The notes beneath the pieces were generated by a model. The model ran no database searches, had not been told where the DNA came from, and saw only the letters and a list, made by a program, of their open reading frames with translations. 64,000 nt of DNA. Origin: Rhizobium lentis. GTDB lineage: Bacteria; Pseudomonadota; Alphaproteobacteria; Rhizobiales; Rhizobiaceae. The position numbers were made by a program, and so were the translations under genes. Of the stretch, positions 9,083 to 17,135 are shown in pieces (the stretch's first letter is position 1; each line of letters opens with the position of its first letter). The stretch lies in assembly GCF_017352135.1 (NCBI RefSeq), contig NZ_CP071454.1:2257001-2321000 (forward strand), read 5' to 3'.

Positions 9083-10231
9083 TCAGGAACGGAAGCGCAG
9101 ATTGCGCCGCGTCAGCTGGTCGACCGAGGTGCAGCCCATCAGCTTCATGTCGCGCTCGATCTCGGTGCGCATCGTCTCCAGCGCCCGTTCGACGCCGGGC
9201 CGTCCGGCAGCGGCGAGCGGGAAGAGATAGTAGCGGCCGAGGCCGACGGCCTTGGCCCCCAGCGACAGGGCCTTCAGAACATGGGTTCCCCGCTGCACGC
9301 CGCCATCCATCATGACGTCGATCCGGTCGCCGACGGCATCGACGATCTCGGCGAGCTGGTCGAAAGCGCTGCGCGAGCCGTCGAGCTGGCGTCCGCCATG
9401 GTTGGAAAGCACGATTCCGGTGCAGCCGATCTCGACGGCGCGCTTGGCGTCTTCGACCGACATGATGCCCTTCAGGCAGAATTGTCCGCCCCAGGCGCGC
9501 ACCATCTCCGCCACATCGTTCCACGACATGGAGGGGTCGAGCATCTCGGTGAAGTAGCGGCTGATCGACAGCGCGCCGCCATCCATCTTGACGTGGTTTT
9601 CGAGCTGCGGCAGCCGGAAGGGCTCATGCGTCAGCCAGCCGATCGCCCAGGAGGGCTTTATGGCGAACTGCGTCATTCCGGCGAGGTTGAGCTTGAAGGG
9701 AATCGAAAAACCCGTGCGTTTGTCGCGCTCGCGATTGCCGCCGGTGATGCTGTCGACCGTCAGCATCATCGCCTGCACGCCGGCATTTTTCGCCCGCGCC
9801 ATCATCTCGTGATTGAGGCCGCGATCCTTGTGGAAATAGAACTGATAGACCTGCGGCCCGGCGCTGATCTGCCGCGCTTCCTCAAGGCTGATCGTACCGA
9901 GTGAGGACACGCCGAACATCGTGCCGTATTTCGCCGCCGCCGCCGCGACCGCCCGCTCCCCCTGGTGGTGAAAAAGCCGCTGCAGCGCCGTCGGCGAGCA
10001 ATAGACCGGCATTGCCAGTTTCTGCCCCATGACCGTCACCGACATGTCGACCTCGGCCACGCCGCGCAAAACGTCGGGCACGAGGTCACAAGCCTCGAAG
10101 GCCGCCGTATTGCGCCGATAGGTCACCTCGTCATCGGCCGCGCCATCGATATAGTCGAAGATCGGCCCGGGAAGACGCTGTTTGGCCATGCGCCGGAAAT
10201 CATGAAAATTATGGCAGTCCTGAAGGCGCAT
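9083..10231 (-). CDS. lldD: FMN-dependent alpha-hydroxy-acid dehydrogenase (LldD-like)
   Basis: A 382-residue member of the FMN-dependent alpha-hydroxy-acid oxidase family (L-lactate dehydrogenase/glycolate oxidase type). It shows the N-terminal PGPIFDYIDGAADDE, the YCSPTALQRLFHHQGE substrate segment and the active-site signature SNHGGRQLD. The His of the signature is the catalytic base and the Arg binds carboxylate. GLGRYYLFPLAAAG closes the flavin site. I started at MRLQDCHNFHDFRRMA, dropping 17 unsupported N-terminal codons. L-lactate is the likeliest substrate, but other 2-hydroxy acids cannot be excluded. Confidence 0.88.
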   Translation of the reverse strand: MRLQDCHNFHDFRRMAKQRLPGPIFDYIDGAADDEVTYRRNTAAFEACDLVPDVLRGVAEVDMSVTVMGQKLAMPVYCSPTALQRLFHHQGERAVAAAAAKYGTMFGVSSLGTISLEEARQISAGPQVYQFYFHKDRGLNHEMMARAKNAGVQAMMLTVDSITGGNRERDKRTGFSIPFKLNLAGMTQFAIKPSWAIGWLTHEPFRLPQLENHVKMDGGALSISRYFTEMLDPSMSWNDVAEMVRAWGGQFCLKGIMSVEDAKRAVEIGCTGIVLSNHGGRQLDGSRSAFDQLAEIVDAVGDRIDVMMDGGVQRGTHVLKALSLGAKAVGLGRYYLFPLAAAGRPGVERALETMRTEIERDMKLMGCTSVDQLTRRNLRFRS

Positions 10232-10400
10232 CTTTTGCTCGACCCGTTTGAATTCGGGCCGCAACCTAAAGCACGATTGCAAATCTTGCCAAGGCTATAT
10301 CGGGCGATTTTCGTCCTGTCGGACGGTCGTTTCACGAGAATGCAGGCAGATTTAGGCTCATGGAGAGGCGCCCTTCGCGTCGTGAAGGGCGCAGCCTCGC

Positions 10401-11288
10401 TCAGGGAACGATCAGCGTTCCGATGCCGTGCTCGGTGAAGATCTCCAGCAGGACGGAATGGGCGGTCTTGCCGTTCAGGATGACGACGCCCTGCACGCCG
10501 GCCTTGATCGCATCGATGCAGGTCTCGACCTTCGGGATCATGCCGCCCGAGATCGTGCCGTCGGCGATCAGCGCATGCGCTTCGGCGACGGAAAGCTCCT
10601 TGATCAGCTGGCCGTTCTTGTCGAGCACGCCGGGCACGTCGGTCAGGAACAGCAGGCGGGTGGCGTTCAGCGCGCCGGCGATGGCGCCGGCGAAAGTGTC
10701 GGCGTTGATATTGTAGGTCGCCCCGTCGCGGCCCGGCGCCACCGGCGCAATGACCGGGATCATCTCGGAGCGGGCGAGCAGATCGAGCAGTGTGCGGTCG
10801 ACCTCCACCACTTCGCCGACGAAGCCGAGATCGAGCACCCGCTCGATGTTGGAATCGGGGTCCTTGATGGTCTTGCGCGCCTTTTCGGCGAAGACCATGT
10901 TGCCGTCCTTGCCGCAAAGGCCGATCGCCCATTCGCCCGTCTGGTTGATCAGCGCGACGATCTCTTTGTTGATAGAGCCGGCGAGCACCATCTCGACAAT
11001 CTCGACCGTCTTCTGGTCGGTGACGCGAAGCCCGCCTTCGAATTTCGATTCGATGCCCATCTTGTTGAGCATGGCGCCGATCTGCGGGCCGCCACCATGA
11101 ACGACGATGGGATTGACGCCCGACTGCTTCAGAAGCGCGATGTCGCTGGCAAAGGCCTTGCCGAGTTCGGGGTTGCCCATGGCGTGACCGCCATATTTCA
11201 CGACGATCGTCTTGTTCTCGTAGCGCTGCATGAAGGGCAGCGCCTTGGCCAGAAGCCGTGCCTGGATTTCGCTTTCGGACTCGTTCAT
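10401..11288 (-). CDS. argB: Acetylglutamate kinase
   Basis: Phosphorylates N-acetyl-L-glutamate, the second step of arginine synthesis in the cytosol. The 295-residue protein shows the amino-acid kinase hallmarks VKYGGHAMG (phosphate binding), [10 protein letters not shown] and [15 protein letters not shown]. The family is commonly feedback-inhibited by arginine in alphaproteobacteria. It is transcribed away from the ECF sigma factor gene. A GC-rich hairpin lies just downstream but lacks a T-tract. Confidence 0.96.
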   Translation of the reverse strand: MNESESEIQARLLAKALPFMQRYENKTIVVKYGGHAMGNPELGKAFASDIALLKQSGVNPIVVHGGGPQIGAMLNKMGIESKFEGGLRVTDQKTVEIVEMVLAGSINKEIVALINQTGEWAIGLCGKDGNMVFAEKARKTIKDPDSNIERVLDLGFVGEVVEVDRTLLDLLARSEMIPVIAPVAPGRDGATYNINADTFAGAIAGALNATRLLFLTDVPGVLDKNGQLIKELSVAEAHALIADGTISGGMIPKVETCIDAIKAGVQGVVILNGKTAHSVLLEIFTEHGIGTLIVP

Positions 11289-11433
11289 GGGAACCCCGCA
11301 GGAATTGATCGCGGCCTTTTATCGCAAGTTTCTGACAGAGGGAATAATCCAGAACGCAATAGTTTTTCGTATGTGGCACGGAGCCGGAGGAATTCGCCCG
11401 CCGGCTGAGCGCAAGTACGATATGGGGAACGGC

Positions 11434-11973
11434 ATGCCAGGCGATGAGATCAAGGAGCTGATCGGCCGGGTCGCGCTCGGCGATCGCAAGGCCTTCGTTG
11501 CCCTCTACAACCAGACTGCGCCGAAACTTTTCGCAATCTGCCTGCGTATCTTGAAGGACCGCACGGAAGCCGAGGAAGCCCTGCAGGACGTCTATATCAG
11601 CATCTGGCAGCGAGCCCGGAGCTTCCAGGCGGCCACGGGCTCGTCGACGGCATGGCTGGCCGCGATTGCACGCAACCGGTCGATCGATCTCATGCGCGCG
11701 CGCAAGCCCGTCGCCGACGAACTCGACAGCGCTTACGATCTTGCCGATTCCGAACCCGACCCGGAAAGTCAGACGGTGACCAGGGATGAAGGAAGGCGGA
11801 TTGACACCTGCATGGAAGAGTTGGAAGCTGATCGTGCGGTCGCCGTGAAACGGGCTTATGTCGAAGGGCTGAGCTATCAGGAACTGGCGGATCAGTTTGA
11901 TGTCCCGCTGAATACGATGCGGACCTGGCTCAGGCGCAGCCTCTTGAAACTGAGAGAGTGCATGGAACGATGA
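11434..11973 (+). CDS. sigK: ECF sigma factor, SigK-like
   Basis: A 179-residue sigma-70 family protein limited to regions 2 and 4. Region 2 covers about residues 20-85 (AFVALYNQTAPKLFAICLRIL, EAEEALQDVYISIWQ, STAWLAAIARNRSIDLMRAR). Region 4 is near the C-terminus (RAYVEGLSYQELADQFDVPLNTMRTWLRRSLLKLRE). GGGGA six bases upstream favours this ATG; an in-frame ATG 12 bases earlier is possible. The TGA overlaps the ATG of the anti-sigma gene (ATGA), typical of ECF/anti-sigma pairs. The SigK assignment rests on the partner protein and on the fasciclin gene that follows. Confidence 0.9.
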   Translation: MPGDEIKELIGRVALGDRKAFVALYNQTAPKLFAICLRILKDRTEAEEALQDVYISIWQRARSFQAATGSSTAWLAAIARNRSIDLMRARKPVADELDSAYDLADSEPDPESQTVTRDEGRRIDTCMEELEADRAVAVKRAYVEGLSYQELADQFDVPLNTMRTWLRRSLLKLRECMER

Positions 11974-12689
11974 CATCGCCCGACAAAAGCAAGGGAGACC
12001 GCTCCCGAGACGAGGTTCTCGCCGGCGAATATGTGTTGGGCGTCCTGTCGCTGCAGGATCGCCGGGTGGTCGAAGAGCGCATGCGCCACGATCGCACCTT
12101 TGCGGCAATCGTCAGCCGCTGGGAAACCAATCTCTCCGCCTTCAACGACGAATATGACGGCGTGGCGCCAAGCCGTGAAACTTTCAAGCAGATCGAGTCG
12201 CGACTGTTCGGCAATGCCGAAAAGCCCGCATCCTTCTCGCAGGGGCTCTGGAATTCGGCGGTTTTCTGGCGCTCGCTGGCCTTTGCCTGCATCGTCGTCG
12301 CCGTCAGCGCCGTCATCTTCGCCTCCGGCGTCGTGCCGCAGCCGCAGGGGCCGACACCGCTGGTGGCCGAGCTTTCCGGCCAGAACAACGCCATCAATCT
12401 TCACGCCTCCTACGAGATCCAGAGCGGCCGGCTGAAGATCGTGCCCGTCGCGGCCGGCAAGCCGGAAGAAAAATCGCTGGAACTCTGGCTGGTGCCGGGC
12501 AGCGGCACGCCGAAATCCCTCGGCATCTTCCAGCCGGGCGAGAGCGGTGAACTCGTCATTCCCGCCGATCTGCGCGGCAATGTCGCCGATGGCGCAACCC
12601 TTGCCGTCAGCCTCGAACCTTTCGGCGGCTCGCCGACCGGACAGGTGACCGGCCCGGTGATTGCGAGCGGCACGGTGCGGCGGCCATGA
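11970..12689 (+). CDS. rskA: Membrane anti-sigma factor, RskA-like
   Basis: A 239-residue protein with a cytoplasmic N-terminal domain (AGEYVLGVLSLQDRRVVEERM) and one membrane span at about residues 100-123 (FWRSLAFACIVVAVSAVIFASGVV). The extracytoplasmic C-terminal domain matches the RskA style (LVAELSGQNNAINLHASYE, LELWLVPGSGTPKSLGIF). It is expected to hold the sigma factor inactive at the membrane until proteolysis releases it. It is translationally coupled to the sigma gene by the ATGA overlap. No HxxxCxxC zinc motif is present, so it is not a ChrR/RsrA-type zinc anti-sigma. Confidence 0.9.
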   Translation: MTSPDKSKGDRSRDEVLAGEYVLGVLSLQDRRVVEERMRHDRTFAAIVSRWETNLSAFNDEYDGVAPSRETFKQIESRLFGNAEKPASFSQGLWNSAVFWRSLAFACIVVAVSAVIFASGVVPQPQGPTPLVAELSGQNNAINLHASYEIQSGRLKIVPVAAGKPEEKSLELWLVPGSGTPKSLGIFQPGESGELVIPADLRGNVADGATLAVSLEPFGGSPTGQVTGPVIASGTVRRP

Positions 12690-12720
12690 TTTTGCGCCAC
12701 CATGAATCAATTTCTCCTGT

Positions 12721-12751
12721 GTGAAACTCTTCGGCACGGCCTTCCGTAGTT
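12721..12751 (+). promoter_or_regulatory. Candidate ECF-type promoter for the fasciclin gene
   Basis: GTGAAAC and CGTAGTT are separated by 17 bases and lie about 65 bases before the fasciclin start. The G/A-rich AAC box with a CGT-type second box is the usual shape of ECF promoters. I found no convincing second copy ahead of the sigma gene, so this is tentative. Confidence 0.3.
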
Positions 12752-12817
12752 CGAAATGTCCGGACGACGCTTGAGGCATGACGCCCAGCGGACGGTGCCC
12801 GGCCAGAGGAGAAAATC

Positions 12818-13375
12818 ATGAGCAAGAACCTGTTGCGCGGCTTTACGCTCGCAGCCGCCATGTCAGCCGTCGCCTTCGCCGCTGATGCGAAGAACCCCAA
12901 GGTCGGCGGCGCAGCGATGTTCGAAACCAAGAACATCGTCGAAAATGCCATAAACTCCAAGGATCACACGACTTTGGTCGCCGCCGTCAAGGCTGCCGGC
13001 CTCGTCGGCACGCTCGAAAGCAAGGGGCCCTTTACGGTCTTTGCGCCGACCAACGAGGCTTTCGCAGCTCTGCCCAAGGGCACTGTCGATACGCTGCTGA
13101 AGCCGGAAAACAAGGCGACGCTGACCAAGGTTCTGACCTGCCACGTCGTGGCCGCCGATGCGATGGCCAAGACGGTTGCCAAGATGATCAAGGATGACGG
13201 CGGTGAGCACGACATCAAGACCGTCGGCGGCTGCGTGCTGAAAGCCAGGGAGAGCATGGGCAAGATCACGCTGACCGATGAAAACGGCGGCATCTCCCAC
13301 GTGACGATCGCCGACGTCAAACAGTCGAACGGCGTCATCCACGTCGTCGACAAGGTGCTGTTGCCGAAGATGTAA
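12818..13375 (+). CDS. Secreted fasciclin-domain protein
   Basis: A 185-residue protein with a signal peptide (about 1-22, cleaved after VAFAADA) and one fasciclin (FAS1/beta-Ig-H3) domain: NIVENAINSKDHTTLVAAV, FTVFAPTNEAFAALPKG, LTCHVVA and the closing NGVIHVVDKVLLP. FAS1 domains mediate adhesion or polysaccharide interaction outside the cell. It follows the sigma/anti-sigma pair by 128 bases with its own AGAGGAG ribosome site, and a strong terminator follows. The order sigma-RskA-fasciclin parallels the SigK regulon of mycobacteria (MPT70/MPT83), which supports it as the main target of the sigma factor. Confidence 0.92.
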   Translation: MSKNLLRGFTLAAAMSAVAFAADAKNPKVGGAAMFETKNIVENAINSKDHTTLVAAVKAAGLVGTLESKGPFTVFAPTNEAFAALPKGTVDTLLKPENKATLTKVLTCHVVAADAMAKTVAKMIKDDGGEHDIKTVGGCVLKARESMGKITLTDENGGISHVTIADVKQSNGVIHVVDKVLLPKM

Positions 13376-13399
13376 AACGACCGTATCGGCAGAGGCACG

Positions 13400-13427
13400 G
13401 GGCGCTTTTCGGAGCGCCCTTTTATTT
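13400..13427 (+). terminator. Intrinsic terminator of the sigma/anti-sigma/fasciclin cluster
   Basis: GGGCGCT/AGCGCCC, a 7-bp stem with loop TTTCGG, is followed by TTTTATTT. It overlaps the last codons of the convergent engB gene. Confidence 0.8.
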
Positions 13428-14075
13428 CCAGCTGGCAATGCCGACGGTTTCGGCGATCGCCTGGCGCAGCTCGTCGAGCCCGTCGCCCTTTTCGGACGAG
13501 GTGGACAGCACGGCGGGATAGGCAGCCGGACGCTTGCGGATCTTGTCCGCCGTCTCGGCCAGGAGCTTCGGCACGGCGGGCGCCTTGATCTTGTCGGTCT
13601 TGGTCAGGACGACCTGGTAGGAGACGGCCGCCTTGTCGAGCAGGGTCAGCACCTCCTCGTCATTCTTCTTGATGCCGTGACGGCTGTCGATCAGCACATA
13701 GACGCGCTTCAGCGTGGCGCGGCCGCGCAGGTAATCGAAGACGAGCTTGGTCCATTTGTCGACCTGCTCCTTCGGCGCCTGCGCATAGCCGTAGCCCGGC
13801 ATGTCGACGATCGCCATCGGCGGCAGGTCAGCCGCTTCGCCGGAATAGCCGTCCGGAACGAAATAATTGAGTTCCTGCGTGCGTCCCGGCGTATTCGATG
13901 TGCGCGCGAGGCCCTTCTGCCCGACCAGCGCGTTGATCAGCGACGATTTGCCGACATTCGACCGCCCGGCAAAGGCCACCTCAAGCGGCCCTTCCGGCGG
14001 CAGGAAGTTGAGCGACGGTACGCCGCGGATGAAGATCCAGGGGTGGCCGAAGAGCGGCTTTTCGGTTTCGGGCAT
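13422..14075 (-). CDS. engB: Ribosome-biogenesis GTP-binding protein EngB/YsxC
   Basis: A 217-residue TRAFAC-class GTPase needed for large-subunit assembly. G1 is GRSNVGKSS, switch I/G2 is [10 protein letters not shown]3 is VDMPGYGYA and G4 is LTKTDK; G5 is near LSTSSEKG. The N-terminal [20 protein letters not shown] is the usual family lead-in. It lies downstream of yidC on the same strand, as is common in rhizobia (rpmH-rnpA-yidC-engB order), although a 290-base repeat-bearing gap separates them. Confidence 0.95.
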   Translation of the reverse strand: MPETEKPLFGHPWIFIRGVPSLNFLPPEGPLEVAFAGRSNVGKSSLINALVGQKGLARTSNTPGRTQELNYFVPDGYSGEAADLPPMAIVDMPGYGYAQAPKEQVDKWTKLVFDYLRGRATLKRVYVLIDSRHGIKKNDEEVLTLLDKAAVSYQVVLTKTDKIKAPAVPKLLAETADKIRKRPAAYPAVLSTSSEKGDGLDELRQAIAETVGIASWK

Positions 14076-14167
14076 GCGGGGCTCTCCGGGTTTGATCTGC
14101 TATCAAGTTTGTTTGACAAGCTCGCTCTCAACCGGGTCATCCTCGGCCCGGGAGTTGGTTGATAACG

Positions 14168-14308
14168 GCCCCTCATCCGGCTGCCGCCACCTTCTCCCCG
14201 TAAACGGGGCGAAGGGATATGCCGCGAACTCTCCGTTCCCTGCTCACCTCTCGCAGGGCACGTCCCCTCTCCCCGTTTTTACGGGGAGAGGGCTAGGGTG
14301 AGGGGCAG
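14168..14308. repeat. Dispersed palindromic intergenic repeat, family A, copy 1
   Basis: About 140 bp bounded by inverted ends CCCCTCATCC and GGGTGAGGGG. Internal paired blocks are CTCCCCGTAAACGGGG and CTCCCCGTTTTTACGGGGAG. A close copy lies at 57241-57376 and a partial copy in inverted orientation at 27121-27231. It resembles the mosaic palindromic elements (RIME-like) known from rhizobial intergenic regions. It fills the engB-yidC gap; no gene is visible there. Confidence 0.85.
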
Positions 14309-14365
14309 CCCGGCGCAAACAAGCAGCCGTGGGCCAAGCCCATGCATGACGGAACGCTGCGGGCC

Positions 14366-16162
14366 CTATTTCGATGGCGCCGCTTTTCGTCGGAACAGGC
14401 CCTTCAGATTGTCGAAGAGCTCGATCTTGACGCCGTGGCGTTTCATGATCAGCGACTGCTGCAGCACCGAGAGCGTGTTGTTCCAGGCCCAGTAGATGAC
14501 GAGGCCGGCTGGGAAGCTTGCCAGCATGAAGGTGAACACCAGCGGCATCCAGTTGAAGATCATCGCCTGCGTCGGATCGGGCGGTGTCGGGTTCATGCGC
14601 ATTTGCACGAACATGGTGATGCCCATGATCAGCGGCCAGACGCCGAGATGCAAGATGGCCGGTGCTTCGAAGGGCAGCAGGCCGAACAGGTTGACGATCG
14701 TCGTCGGATCGGGCGCCGAAAGGTCCTGGATCCAGCCGAAGAACGGCGCATGCCGCATCTCGATGGTGATGTAGATCACCTTGTAGAGCGAGAAGAAAAT
14801 CGGGATCTGCAGCGCCACTGGCCAGCAGCCGGCGATCGGATTGATCTTTTCTTCCTTGTAGAGCTGCATCATCGCCTGCTGCAGCCCCATGCGGTCGTCG
14901 CCGAATTTCGTCTTCAGCTCCTCCATCTTCGGCTGCACGCGCTTCATGTTCGCCATCGAGGCATATTGCTTGCTGGCGAGCGGGAAGAATAACAGCTTCA
15001 CGACGATGGTGGTGCAAAGGATCGCCACGCCGAAATTGCCGAAGAAGCGATAGAAGAAGTCCATCAACTTGAACATCGGCTTGGTGATGAAATAGAACCA
15101 GCCCCAGTCGATCAGGCGGTCGAACTTCGGGATCGAATAGCTGGCTTCATAGCCGTCGATGACGGGCACCTCCTTGGCGCCGGCGAAGACCAGGTTCTTG
15201 AGCTCGATCGATTGGCCAGGCGCAACGGTGAAGGCGTCGTCCTTGTAGTCGGCCTGATAGCGCGGCTGGCCGTCGGCGAAATGCGAGAAGCGCGCTTCAT
15301 AGGCCGAGGTTTGCGGTGGAATGATCGTCGCGGCCCAATATTTGTCAGTGATGCCGAGCCAGCCGCCAGTGGACTTGGCTGGCTGCACGGCTTCTTCCTC
15401 GACGGCGCTATATTTGGTTTCGATGAGACCGTCATCGCCGATGACGCCGATGAAGCCTTCATGCAGAACGTAGATCGAAGGCGTCGTCGGCTTGTTATAG
15501 CGCGTTACGCGGCCGTAGGAGGAGAGCGAGGCGGGCGCTTGGCCGGTATTCTCGATCTTATCGGCGACGGTGAACATGTAGCGCTCGTCGACCGAAATCG
15601 TGCGGGTGAAGGTCAGGCCCTTGTCATTGGTATAAGAGAGCGTCACTGGCGTCTTTTCGGTGAGCTTGGCGCCCTCCGGTGCCGTCCAGAGCGTCGCGGG
15701 ACCGGGGACGGCGCCCGTCGTGTCGCTGCCGATATAGCCGAGCTCGGTGAAGTAGCCGTCCTTGGTTTCCGCCGGGCTGAACAGTGTGATGATCGGGCTC
15801 GAGTCGTCGACGGTCTCGTGATAGCCCTTCAGCTTCAGGTCGTCGAGGCGGGCACCGGCAAGGTTGATCGAGCCGGAAAGCGCAGGAGTATCGATGGCGA
15901 TGCGCGGCGTTTTTGCGAGCGCCTGCTCAAGCGTCGCCGTTGCGGCCGCCTGGCCGGAAGGCGCAGCACCGCTCGTCTGGGCGGGCGTCTGACCGCCTGC
16001 CGCGGGCTGCTGAGCCTGCTCGGTCTGCTGTTGTGCCTTTTGCGCTTCCTGTGCTTTCCGTTGGGCCTCGATGCGCGGATTCATATAGAGAAACTGCCAG
16101 CCGAGGACGATCAGCACCGAGAGAGCGATCGCAATGAAGTAATTGCGGTTGTTTTCCATCAT
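14366..16162 (-). CDS. yidC: Membrane protein insertase YidC
   Basis: Inserts and folds inner-membrane proteins, alone or with SecYEG. The 598-residue length is typical of gram-negative YidC. It has an N-terminal span ([19 protein letters not shown]), a Gln/Ala-rich linker (about 35-75), a large periplasmic beta-sandwich domain and a C-terminal core of five membrane segments from about residue 355, including [19 protein letters not shown] and the [14 protein letters not shown] cytoplasmic loop. Its ATG overlaps the rnpA stop (ATGA), so the two are coupled. Confidence 0.97.
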   Translation of the reverse strand: MMENNRNYFIAIALSVLIVLGWQFLYMNPRIEAQRKAQEAQKAQQQTEQAQQPAAGGQTPAQTSGAAPSGQAAATATLEQALAKTPRIAIDTPALSGSINLAGARLDDLKLKGYHETVDDSSPIITLFSPAETKDGYFTELGYIGSDTTGAVPGPATLWTAPEGAKLTEKTPVTLSYTNDKGLTFTRTISVDERYMFTVADKIENTGQAPASLSSYGRVTRYNKPTTPSIYVLHEGFIGVIGDDGLIETKYSAVEEEAVQPAKSTGGWLGITDKYWAATIIPPQTSAYEARFSHFADGQPRYQADYKDDAFTVAPGQSIELKNLVFAGAKEVPVIDGYEASYSIPKFDRLIDWGWFYFITKPMFKLMDFFYRFFGNFGVAILCTTIVVKLLFFPLASKQYASMANMKRVQPKMEELKTKFGDDRMGLQQAMMQLYKEEKINPIAGCWPVALQIPIFFSLYKVIYITIEMRHAPFFGWIQDLSAPDPTTIVNLFGLLPFEAPAILHLGVWPLIMGITMFVQMRMNPTPPDPTQAMIFNWMPLVFTFMLASFPAGLVIYWAWNNTLSVLQQSLIMKRHGVKIELFDNLKGLFRRKAAPSK

Positions 16163-16560
16163 ACGTTCCTGGGGCGTCCGTCTCCGGAGCGCCGGTGTTT
16201 CGGCTTGGTTTCCACGCGGGATTTCAATTCCGCGGCCAATTCCTGGAAGGACGCCTCAAGCACGTCCCTGCGCGCGACAACCACATAGTCGTGTCCGGGC
16301 TGCATTGCAAACCCTGCATGAAGCCGCACCGCCTCTTTCAGGCGCCGCCGCATGCGGTTCCGTTCGACCGCGTTACCGTGTTTTTTGGTGACTGTAAAAC
16401 CGACACGCGCTTGGCTGTCGGGTTCCCTCCGGTCGAGGACTTCGAGGAGGAAGAGGCCGCCGCGGCGTTTTTCGCCCTCGCGCACGGCAAGAAACTGCGG
16501 GCGGCTCTTCAGCCGCCCGACAGTGTGTTTTTTCTCACTGGTCGTCAATTCGCCCGCCAT
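16159..16560 (-). CDS. rnpA: Ribonuclease P protein component
   Basis: Protein subunit of RNase P, which helps the catalytic RNA bind the 5' leader of pre-tRNA. The 133 residues include the RNP signature [18 protein letters not shown] and the basic N-terminal [11 protein letters not shown]. The tail (about 115-133) is basic and proline-rich. It sits 21 bases after rpmH and overlaps yidC, the classic rpmH-rnpA-yidC order. The start is at [11 protein letters not shown]; a later start near the RLKSRPQF block is less likely. Confidence 0.95.
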   Translation of the reverse strand: MAGELTTSEKKHTVGRLKSRPQFLAVREGEKRRGGLFLLEVLDRREPDSQARVGFTVTKKHGNAVERNRMRRRLKEAVRLHAGFAMQPGHDYVVVARRDVLEASFQELAAELKSRVETKPKHRRSGDGRPRNV

Positions 16561-16581
16561 CTCTTATCGGGCAATCCGGCC

Positions 16582-16716
16582 TTAGGCCGAAAGACGCTTG
16601 CGGCCCTGCGCGCGGCGGGCAGCGATGACCTTGCGGCCACCCTTCGTGGACATGCGCGCACGGAAGCCGTGGCGACGCTTGCGAACAAGCTTGGATGGTT
16701 GGTAGGTACGCTTCAT
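16582..16716 (-). CDS. rpmH: 50S ribosomal protein L34
   Basis: A 44-residue basic protein beginning [20 protein letters not shown] and ending GRKRLSA, unmistakable L34. It lies directly upstream of rnpA with the same orientation, as in most bacteria. It is short enough to be missed by length-limited gene callers. Confidence 0.97.
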   Translation of the reverse strand: MKRTYQPSKLVRKRRHGFRARMSTKGGRKVIAARRAQGRKRLSA

Positions 16717-17135
16717 TTATTTAAACACCGCGGAGTGCGGCCCTTCTTGAATTTGCATAGTGCAAGGAGCGTTGTTTTTCGAACGGGCGGGCCATGAAGG
16801 CCTTGAGTGACCGGACGTGCGGCGGCTTATACGGACGAAGCCCGCCAAAGTCAATTATACCGGATCATTTCACTTGCGGTGCCAAATTAAGGACGGTTTT
16901 CACACACTGAAGTGTTAATAAAATCGCGCTGCTCCGTGAAGTTGTAATTTGCCGCCAAGCACGCCGATCGTCTTGGTTTTCAGCGGTTTGCGCCTCGGGC
17001 CGACGCGGGAATGGATCATTTTCGCAGTCATAATCGTAAATATTAGAAATCTAACTTTAATCAATTTCCCCGATAATCCGATCATCGGCTGGAATTTGCT
17101 TTCCAGGCAGTGTGGGGTAGCTAGGAGGCATTGCA
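16717..17135. other. Divergent intergenic region rpmH/chemoreceptor, no gene seen
   Basis: About 420 bases, AT-richer than the flanks, containing the rpmH promoter region on one side and the chemoreceptor leader on the other. The leader ends with AGGAGG seven bases before a TTG start. No open frame with coding character, RNA gene or clear repeat was recognised. Confidence 0.6.

Noticed and set aside
10362..10396. GCGCCCTTC/GAAGGGCGC hairpin as argB terminator
   Set aside because: No T-tract on either strand; it may be a repeat end or transcript-stabilising hairpin.
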